From the NCBI GenBank assembly GCA_031548675.1, contig JAVBQU010000228.1, positions 1 through 6,199 on the forward strand: a stretch of DNA of 6,199 nt, in the 5' to 3' direction. A model generated the notes under the pieces. The model did not search any database, had not been told where the DNA came from, and was given only the letters and a program-made list of their open reading frames with translations. Shown piece after piece: positions 1 through 4,212 of the stretch (its first letter is position 1; each line of letters begins with the position of its first letter). The stretch comes from JAVBQU01 sp031548675 (GTDB lineage: Bacteria; Bacteroidota; Bacteroidia; Bacteroidales; P3). The position numbers and the translations under genes are program-made.

Positions 1-141
1 ATCGACAGTAAAGAATATACAGGTTATGCTTTTGGAATGGGTATTGAACGGATTACAATGCTTAAATACCAAGTAAGGGATTTACGTTTATATTTCGAAA
101 ACGATATACGGTTTCTGAAACAATTTTCCGGAGCTTATTGA
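1..141 (+). CDS. pheS: Phenylalanyl-tRNA synthetase alpha subunit, C-terminal end (partial)
   Basis: This is the last 46 codons of a gene that begins before the window, ending at TGA. The alpha subunit carries the class II catalytic core that activates phenylalanine and charges tRNA-Phe as part of an alpha2-beta2 enzyme in the cytoplasm. Codons 8-23 read GYAFGMGIERITMLKY, the class II motif 3 region with its ATP-binding arginine (R17 of the fragment). The tail, VRDLRLYFENDIRFLKQF, is the usual bacterial PheS ending, so the C-terminus looks intact. The final 7 bp, including the stop, overlap the 3' end of the opposing radical SAM gene, and no intrinsic terminator is visible. The subunit is clear even from this short piece, because the GMGIERITMLKYQVRDLR segment is very conserved. 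Confidence 0.96.
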   Translation: MDSKEYTGYAFGMGIERITMLKYQVRDLRLYFENDIRFLKQFSGAY

Positions 142-1088
142 TTTTGGTTGAGATAGTATTTTCCCTGATAAGTATCTCTTTCCAAAAGCCTTTTTTCTAT
201 TTTATTTAGAATCTGCTCATTGCGTATCAATCCCCAATGTTCACCAGCTTGAAAACGGGGGGGAACTTCGCTTACAAAACGCTCAATCACAATATTAGGA
301 TTGAGTTGTTCCAGAAAATCTATGACAAAATCGATATAAGCTTCAAGTTGGAAGAATGTATATTTATCAGGAGATAAAATATAATCCTGTTCCATCCATG
401 TACCTTTTATAATCTGTAATTGATGGAATTTTAAGGTAGTTAGAGGCAGCCGAGATAATGTATCCGCTTCCGCCAGCATTTCGGGTATAGTTTCGCCGGG
501 TAATCCGAAAATAATATGCCCTCCGGTTTTTATACCATACTGTGCAGTTTTTTGTATAGCCTGTACCGTCGTTTCAAAATCATGTCCCCTGTTAATGATT
601 TTCAATGTCTTATCATAACAGCTTTCTATTCCATATTCAATGGCTATATAATGTGTTTTTGCCAATTCGGCAAAATAGGCCAGTTTCTCATCATCTATGC
701 AATCGGGACGGGTTCCGATAATTAAACCTATAATAGACGGATGGGCTAAAGCTTCGTTGTATACCTGCTGTAATTTTTCGAGAGGAGCATAAGTATTGGA
801 ATAGGCTTGAAAATAAGCTAAATATTGACTTGCATGCCGGTAGCGCCAGCTATGAAACTCAATACCTTCATTTATTTGCTGTGTAATAGTTTTTTCGGGC
901 TGGCAATAGGATGGATTAAAAGCATCGTTATTACAAAAAGTGCATCCGCCTTTGCTTATAACTCCATCGCGATTAGGACAGGTAAATCCGGCATCTATAG
1001 ACAATTTCTGAATCCGTTCTCCAAACAATTGCTTGAAATAATTGGAGTAAGCATTATATCGGCGGTTATGTTTCCAGATGTATGACAT
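135..1088 (-). CDS. YhcC-type (TIGR01212-like) radical SAM protein
   Basis: This is a 317-residue cytoplasmic protein of the Elp3-like radical SAM group. It should bind a 4Fe-4S cluster and cleave S-adenosylmethionine; the substrate of this family is not, to my knowledge, established. Cys37, Cys49 and Cys52 lie in CPNRDGVISKGGCTFC. The Cx11Cx2C spacing is that of E. coli YhcC as I recall it, not the usual Cx3Cx2C. Other family blocks are YFQAYSNTY (92-100), GTRPDC (125-130), NRGHDF (166-171), HIIFGLPGE (191-199) and IIKGTW (226-231). The length matches YhcC at about 309. I chose ATG at 1088; a TTG three codons upstream (1097) is possible but weaker. It lies 28 bp after the LutA-like gene on the same strand and is probably cotranscribed with it. 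Its stop lies inside the end of pheS. The family is sure, the reaction unknown. Confidence 0.93.
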   Translation of the reverse strand: MSYIWKHNRRYNAYSNYFKQLFGERIQKLSIDAGFTCPNRDGVISKGGCTFCNNDAFNPSYCQPEKTITQQINEGIEFHSWRYRHASQYLAYFQAYSNTYAPLEKLQQVYNEALAHPSIIGLIIGTRPDCIDDEKLAYFAELAKTHYIAIEYGIESCYDKTLKIINRGHDFETTVQAIQKTAQYGIKTGGHIIFGLPGETIPEMLAEADTLSRLPLTTLKFHQLQIIKGTWMEQDYILSPDKYTFFQLEAYIDFVIDFLEQLNPNIVIERFVSEVPPRFQAGEHWGLIRNEQILNKIEKRLLERDTYQGKYYLNQNQ

Positions 1089-1116
1089 TTGCAGCAATTA
1101 AAACAGAAAATAATAG

Positions 1117-1827
1117 CTACGATGCTAAAATATCAATGATATGGATACATCTAATCGGCAGATTATGTTTTTTGATATAAGAATCAAGATGCAATAAACA
1201 AGTTGTATCGGTAGAAGTAATGTAATCTGCTTTAGCTTTTAGGGCTGCCTGAACTTTAGAATCTGCCAAAGATGTAGAAATAGGCTCATATTTTAGAGAA
1301 AATTGCCCTCCAAAACCACAACATTCATCAAAATCTTCCAATTCTACAACATCTACGCCTTTTACATTTTGTAATAAAGTTAAAGGCTCGTGGCTGAGAC
1401 CATATTTATTGGCAGAACAGCTTTGAAAAAAAGCTACTTTTCCTTGAAAGTTACTTTCGATTTGCGAAATATTCATCACATTGACTACAAAATCCGTAAA
1501 ATCAAAAATACGTTCATCCATAGCTTTATACTCCAAATGCAGGCTTGTATTATGAAACAAATCCTTATAATGCTTTTTTACAAAATTGGCACAAGAAGTA
1601 GTAGGGACAACAATTTTATTTTTACTGTTAAAGGTATTCAGAAATTTTTCGCCCATGGTTACAGCCTTATCCAAATATCCATCATTAAAAAAATATTGTC
1701 CGCAACAAGATTGAGCAGGAATATAGTTAGTTTTTACATCCAATCCGGATAATAACGTAATCATATTACGCCCCGTTTGAGGTAAAAAACGGTCAATAGA
1801 ACAAGGTATAAAAATATCTACTTCCAT
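1117..1827 (-). CDS. LutA/YkgE-like (Fe-S)-binding protein with two CCG domains
   Basis: This 236-residue soluble protein belongs to the cysteine-rich CCG-domain family that includes LutA/YkgE of lactate oxidation and, more distantly, GlpC and heterodisulfide reductase HdrB. In LutABC, LutA works with iron-sulfur protein LutB and LutC to oxidise L-lactate. The first CCG repeat has Cys9 (IPCSIDRF), Cys41-Cys42-Gly43 followed by Gln, and Cys79. The second has Cys137, Cys169-Cys170-Gly171 in DECCGFGGQFS, and Cys210 in the TTCLLHLD block. Length is normal for LutA. One oddity: where relatives usually have a His two or three residues before the Cys and a His after it (HxxCH), this protein has FQSCS (134-138). 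No lutB or lutC is adjacent on the visible side; the next gene is a radical SAM protein, so a lactate role is only a guess. The ATG is preceded closely by a promoter box. The symbol is left empty because orthology to lutA is unproven. Confidence 0.88.
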   Translation of the reverse strand: MEVDIFIPCSIDRFLPQTGRNMITLLSGLDVKTNYIPAQSCCGQYFFNDGYLDKAVTMGEKFLNTFNSKNKIVVPTTSCANFVKKHYKDLFHNTSLHLEYKAMDERIFDFTDFVVNVMNISQIESNFQGKVAFFQSCSANKYGLSHEPLTLLQNVKGVDVVELEDFDECCGFGGQFSLKYEPISTSLADSKVQAALKAKADYITSTDTTCLLHLDSYIKKHNLPIRCIHIIDILAS

Positions 1828-1848
1828 GAATGCTATGCTAAATATCTA

Positions 1849-1856
1849 CAAAGGTA
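1849..1856 (-). promoter_or_regulatory. Bacteroidota-type -7 box for the LutA-like/radical SAM unit
   Basis: On the minus strand these bases read TACCTTTG, an exact match to the Bacteroidota -7 consensus TAnnTTTG. Transcription would begin near 1845 and leave a leader of about 18 bases before the ATG at 1827. The -33 element is weak: only a T-rich TGTTTT is found at about the right distance, near 1873-1878. The placement directly in front of the first gene of the minus-strand pair supports the call. Confidence 0.55.
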
Positions 1857-1974
1857 AGCGCTTTTTTCAGAATAAAACATAGATACCAAGATTTTTTAAG
1901 ATTCCGGATTTGACTTTACATTCACTATTCAGGTCTTTATACTATCTTTAATTTCTTCACCCTACTCAATTGTA

Positions 1975-2006
1975 TTTGTGTGGGATAAAAAAAACATGTA
2001 ATTTTG
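1975..2006 (+). promoter_or_regulatory. Bacteroidota-type promoter, -33 and -7 elements both present
   Basis: TTTG at 1975-1978 is separated by 20 bases from TAATTTTG at 1999-2006. This fits the Bacteroidota pattern of a TTTG-like -33 element and a TAnnTTTG -7 element, and is the best full promoter match in the window. The transcript would start near 2010 and have a leader of about 160 bases before the small lipoprotein gene at 2172. The leader is long for this phylum, so it may serve a small RNA, a regulatory leader or a very short ORF instead. Confidence 0.55.
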
Positions 2007-2108
2007 TAATGTTTTCAATTTTAGCAATCACAGTTATTCTTTACTTGCGAAAAAAACGAATTAAATACAATTCAGGCAATAAAGAAAAAAAATATTAGTT
2101 TTATAGTA

Positions 2109-2139
2109 TTTAAATAGATTATTCATCCATTTACATTCG
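2109..2139 (+). promoter_or_regulatory. Possible proximal promoter of the small lipoprotein gene
   Basis: TACATTCG at 2132-2139 matches TAnnTTTG at all but one fixed position. A TTTA at 2109-2112 lies 19 bases before it, in the place of the -33 TTTG. Initiation near 2143 would give a leader of about 30 bases to the ATG at 2172, more typical than the leader from the distal promoter. Both elements are imperfect, so this is a candidate only. Confidence 0.3.
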
Positions 2140-2171
2140 GGCTATAATTCTCCAAATAAAAAAATAAACAG

Positions 2172-2303
2172 ATGAAAAAGATTTTTGTATTTATTGTAGG
2201 AATAGCAGTTGCGACCTTATTTTTAGTTTCTTGCAGTTCAACTTATAATGGATGTCCTGCTTATGGTTCTGTAAATAGAACCAGAGTTGAAACCATTCAT
2301 TAA
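2172..2303 (+). CDS. Very small lipoprotein (43 residues)
   Basis: This short ORF starts at ATG and ends at TAA. The peptide starts MKKIFVFIVGIAVATLFLVS and then has Cys21: a Lys-Lys n-region, a hydrophobic core of about 15 residues, and the lipobox LVSC. It should be exported by Sec, lipidated on Cys21 and cut by signal peptidase II, leaving a 23-residue peptide. Ser at +2 and +3, with no acidic surface-export signal, fits retention in the periplasm-facing leaflet of the outer membrane, by general rules. The mature part holds a second cysteine in GCPAYG (27-32) and a polar basic tail ending TRVETIH. I have an unverified memory of other short Bacteroidota lipoproteins with a Cys-Pro-x-Tyr motif. 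It has no assigned function. It precedes the outer-membrane barrel gene by 133 bp on the same strand. The intact signal peptide with a well-placed lipobox makes a chance ORF unlikely. Confidence 0.72.
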   Translation: MKKIFVFIVGIAVATLFLVSCSSTYNGCPAYGSVNRTRVETIH

Positions 2304-2319
2304 TCCGCTGGATGCTATA

Positions 2320-2327
2320 TAGTTTTG
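2320..2327 (+). promoter_or_regulatory. Possible -7 box before the outer-membrane barrel gene
   Basis: TAGTTTTG is an exact TAnnTTTG match in the 133-bp gap between the lipoprotein and barrel genes. There is no TTTG about 19-20 bases upstream, so the -33 element is missing. The leader to the GTG at 2437 would be about 105 bases. A second weak candidate is TTTG at 2355-2358 with TACTTCTT at 2380-2387. Readthrough from the lipoprotein gene is equally possible, since no terminator is seen between the two genes. Confidence 0.25.
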
Positions 2328-2436
2328 AGGCATAGGTTTAAATTCAGGTCTGTTTTTGAATTTACTTATTCTAAAACTGTACTTCTTTTAAACTTTGAAT
2401 AGACAACATTGTTTGTTTTATATCAAAATTATACGG

Positions 2437-3207
2437 GTGGACCTATTAAAAAAAATATTATTTTTCTTATTCCTATCGTTATGGTCGGGTCTTTTGTTTG
2501 CTCAAACAGAAGAAGATGATCCTGCCGCATCATCCGAAGATCCGAATGTTCAGGTTTTATATACGCGTTACAAAACGTTTATGGTAACAGCCCATACACA
2601 TGGTTTTGGTATAGGGGCTCGCTGGGCTTCCGGAACAAGTTATTACAATAAAAAAACGTATGAGATAAATATATTATCCATGAATACCCCCAAGAAAATT
2701 AAAACAGAAAGCTTGGGCGGCGAAGGAAATCCTTTTGTTTATGGAAGATTGAATAATCTGTATATGATTCGTTTAGGAATGGGCTTAAACAAGATACTCA
2801 ATAACAAGCCCTATTCCGGAGGCGTACAGGTAGCTTGTAATTTTTCTGGAGGCTTTAATTTAGGCTTGGCAAAGCCTAATTATTTATATATCATATATCC
2901 CGATAATAGTCAAGGCTACCGGTTACAACTCGAAAAATATGATCCCGAAAAACATTTTATGGATAATATTTATGGAGGAGGTCCATATTTATCAGGTTTT
3001 AGCCACCTACGCCCCTACCCCGGCTTGTACGGCAAAGCCGCTTTAACTTTTGAATTTGGAGAATATCACGAAAAAATACGTGCTTTAGAAGTAGGAACAA
3101 CAGCCGATTTTTATTTTCAAGGCATTCCTATGATGGCATTTAATAAATATCCCCACGGTTTTTTCAATCTTTACATTAGTTTTATTATCGGACAGAAATA
3201 TAACTAA
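2437..3207 (+). CDS. Outer-membrane beta-barrel protein of unknown function
   Basis: The predicted protein has 256 residues. From the GTG at 2437 it begins MDLLKKILFFLFLSLWSGLL, a clear Sec signal peptide with cleavage expected after FA and before Gln23. No in-frame ATG lies upstream; TTG codons at 2395 and 2413 would place charged residues and a cysteine before the signal, and the first in-frame ATG (2581) would remove it. An acidic linker (EEDDPAASSEDPN) comes first. Then come alternating hydrophobic/polar strands typical of a small barrel: FGIGARWA, YEINILSM, LYMIRLGMGL, GGVQVACNFSGGFNLGL, YGKAALTFEFGE, ALEVGTTADFYF, and the last strand FFNLYISFIIG. The blocks NPFVYGRLNNLY and GGFNLGLAKPNYLYI resemble a Bacteroidota family of uncharacterised barrels that I recall. 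No ligand or substrate can be inferred. It sits between the tiny lipoprotein and the metal transporter on the same strand. Confidence 0.78.
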   Translation: MDLLKKILFFLFLSLWSGLLFAQTEEDDPAASSEDPNVQVLYTRYKTFMVTAHTHGFGIGARWASGTSYYNKKTYEINILSMNTPKKIKTESLGGEGNPFVYGRLNNLYMIRLGMGLNKILNNKPYSGGVQVACNFSGGFNLGLAKPNYLYIIYPDNSQGYRLQLEKYDPEKHFMDNIYGGGPYLSGFSHLRPYPGLYGKAALTFEFGEYHEKIRALEVGTTADFYFQGIPMMAFNKYPHGFFNLYISFIIGQKYN

Positions 3208-3385
3208 TCCTGCAAAGGTATTCTAAGAACCATATTTTATTTTTTATTTCTTCTTAAATGATTCTGCCCATTAAAAAAACGGCTGGCATTTCCTTCTCAA
3301 GCTTTTCTATTTTTGTTAGTTTTAAATAGGCAGAAATCCCAAAAATTATCATAAATTTGCTGTAATAAATCAAGGTTATCTATTA
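3208..3385. other. Intergenic spacer with promoter, 178 bp
   Basis: This AT-rich gap lies between the barrel gene and the transporter gene. The left half has T-rich runs (3232-3250) after the barrel stop but no convincing terminator stem. The right end holds the promoter box at 3352-3359. No small ORF with a signal peptide or other recognisable feature was found. Confidence 0.55.
3352..3359 (+). promoter_or_regulatory. Bacteroidota-type -7 box for the HMA-CDF transporter
   Basis: TAAATTTG matches TAnnTTTG exactly. Transcription would start near 3363 and give a leader of about 23 bases to the ATG at 3386. No clear TTTG is found 19-20 bases upstream; the nearest TTTG is at 3312-3315, which is too far. 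An AAGG at 3373-3376 could act as a weak ribosome-binding site. No obvious metal-regulator operator (inverted repeat) overlaps the box. Confidence 0.5.
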
Positions 3386-4180
3386 ATGCAAAAGACAAGA
3401 TTTAAGATAGCTCAAATGGATTGCCCATGCGAAGAACAATTGGTACGAATGGGCTTAGAAGGGATGGATATTATAAAATCGTTGGATTTTGATTTATCTA
3501 AAAGGGAACTTACAGTTTTCCATACCGAAGATTTTGATTCTATTCTGCAAAAACTTGATGCCTTAAAACTAAATACTTCGTTGATAAATAGTTTTGAAGT
3601 TCAAGAAGCAGAAACGATAGCAAATGATACTCAGGAAAAAAAAGTTCTATGGCAGGTATTGGTTATAAACCTTTTCTTTTTCGCTTTTGAGTTGATAGCC
3701 GGATTTATTGCCGGTTCTATGGGATTGGTGGCTGATAGTTTGGATATGCTCGCAGATAGTTTTGTTTATGGCTTGGCTCTTTTAGCAGTCGGAGGAACTT
3801 TAAGCAGAAAAAAAGCAGTTGCCAAAGCCAGCGGGTATTTTCAGCTGGTATTGGCTGTATTGGGTTTAATAGAAATTATCCGGCGTTTCATAGGATTGGA
3901 ACCCGTTCCTTCTTTCGAAATTATGATTATCGTATCAATTTTAGCATTAATCGGAAACACATTGTGCTTATATTTGTTACAGAAAAATAAAAGTCGTGAA
4001 TCGCACATGCAGGCAAGCATGATATTTACGTCAAATGATATAATTGTTAATATAGGCGTTATTTTAGCCGGAGGCTTAGTTTATCTCACCCAGTCAAAAT
4101 ATCCCGATTTAATTATCGGAATAATTGTTTTTATGATTATAGGACGCGGTGTAATTAGAATTTTAAAATTGGCGAAATAA
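3386..4180 (+). CDS. Short CDF-type cation transporter with N-terminal HMA-like domain
   Basis: This 264-residue inner-membrane protein resembles the cation diffusion facilitator family, which exports divalent metals such as Zn2+ in exchange for protons. Residues 1-72 look like a heavy-metal-associated fold: MDCPCEE (11-17) replaces GMTCxxC, leaving Cys13 and Cys15 as possible ligands. About six membrane segments follow, near 88-110, 113-135, 150-168, 176-198, 212-234 and 239-257. Segment 2 keeps the Asp120xxxAsp124 pair (LDMLADS), matching D45/D49 of E. coli YiiP. In segment 5 the usual HxxxD becomes Phe214xxxAsp218, followed by Asn222 (SNDIIVN). I believe a clade of short cation transporters shares this ND-x3-N pattern. 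The usual C-terminal cytoplasmic CDF domain is absent; the chain ends just after segment 6. The metal cannot be named. The start is the ATG at 3386, after a -7 box. The next gene begins 32 bp downstream and may be cotranscribed. Confidence 0.85.
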   Translation: MQKTRFKIAQMDCPCEEQLVRMGLEGMDIIKSLDFDLSKRELTVFHTEDFDSILQKLDALKLNTSLINSFEVQEAETIANDTQEKKVLWQVLVINLFFFAFELIAGFIAGSMGLVADSLDMLADSFVYGLALLAVGGTLSRKKAVAKASGYFQLVLAVLGLIEIIRRFIGLEPVPSFEIMIIVSILALIGNTLCLYLLQKNKSRESHMQASMIFTSNDIIVNIGVILAGGLVYLTQSKYPDLIIGIIVFMIIGRGVIRILKLAK

Positions 4181-4212
4181 CTTTTAGATAAACAGATTTT
4201 TTGATTACATAA

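Larger units (their letters stand above)
1828..2171. other. Divergent intergenic spacer, 344 bp
   Basis: This AT-rich spacer separates the minus-strand LutA-like unit from the plus-strand lipoprotein gene. It contains the minus-strand promoter box near its left end, a strong plus-strand promoter match at 1975-2006 and a weaker one at 2109-2139. A 29-codon ORF (2009-2098) is possible but unconvincing. I see no tRNA, no strong hairpin with a T-tract, and no recognisable riboswitch. The short words TTTACATTC (1915, 2130) and ATTCAGGTCT (1927, 2342) each occur twice, which could be chance in DNA of this composition. Confidence 0.6.

Noticed and set aside
516..725. 69-codon plus-strand ORF
   Set aside because: It lies wholly inside the well-supported radical SAM gene on the other strand and shows no family motif.
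825..1085. 86-codon plus-strand ORF
   Set aside because: It is antisense to the conserved cysteine region of the radical SAM gene, a shadow reading frame.
1390..1752. 120-codon plus-strand ORF
   Set aside because: It is antisense to the LutA-like gene, whose CCG motifs are clear, and its peptide shows no recognisable domain.
2009..2098. 29-codon ORF with a hydrophobic start (MFSILAITVILYLRKK) and basic tail
   Set aside because: Its ATG coincides with the predicted transcription start of the promoter just upstream, it has no ribosome-binding site, and AT-rich spacers often give such peptides. It is kept only as a possibility in the leader finding.
1927..2351. Repeated words ATTCAGGTCT (1927 and 2342) and TTTACATTC (1915 and 2130)
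   Set aside because: Two copies of 9-10 bases, with no shared spacing to promoters and no longer flanking similarity, may be chance.
3217..3250. Possible intrinsic terminator after the barrel gene (GGTATT...GAACC followed by T-rich DNA)
   Set aside because: The stem is about five pairs with a bulge and a G-U pair, and the T-tract is interrupted; too weak to call.
3265..3289. Short inverted repeat TGCC...GGCA in the spacer before the transporter
   Set aside because: It has only four pairs around a long loop, and is not placed as an operator overlapping the promoter box.
4178..4185. TAACTTTT as a promoter box for the propeller gene
   Set aside because: It overlaps the transporter stop, deviates from TAnnTTTG at the last base and has no TTTG at the -33 distance; readthrough from the transporter gene explains expression as well.
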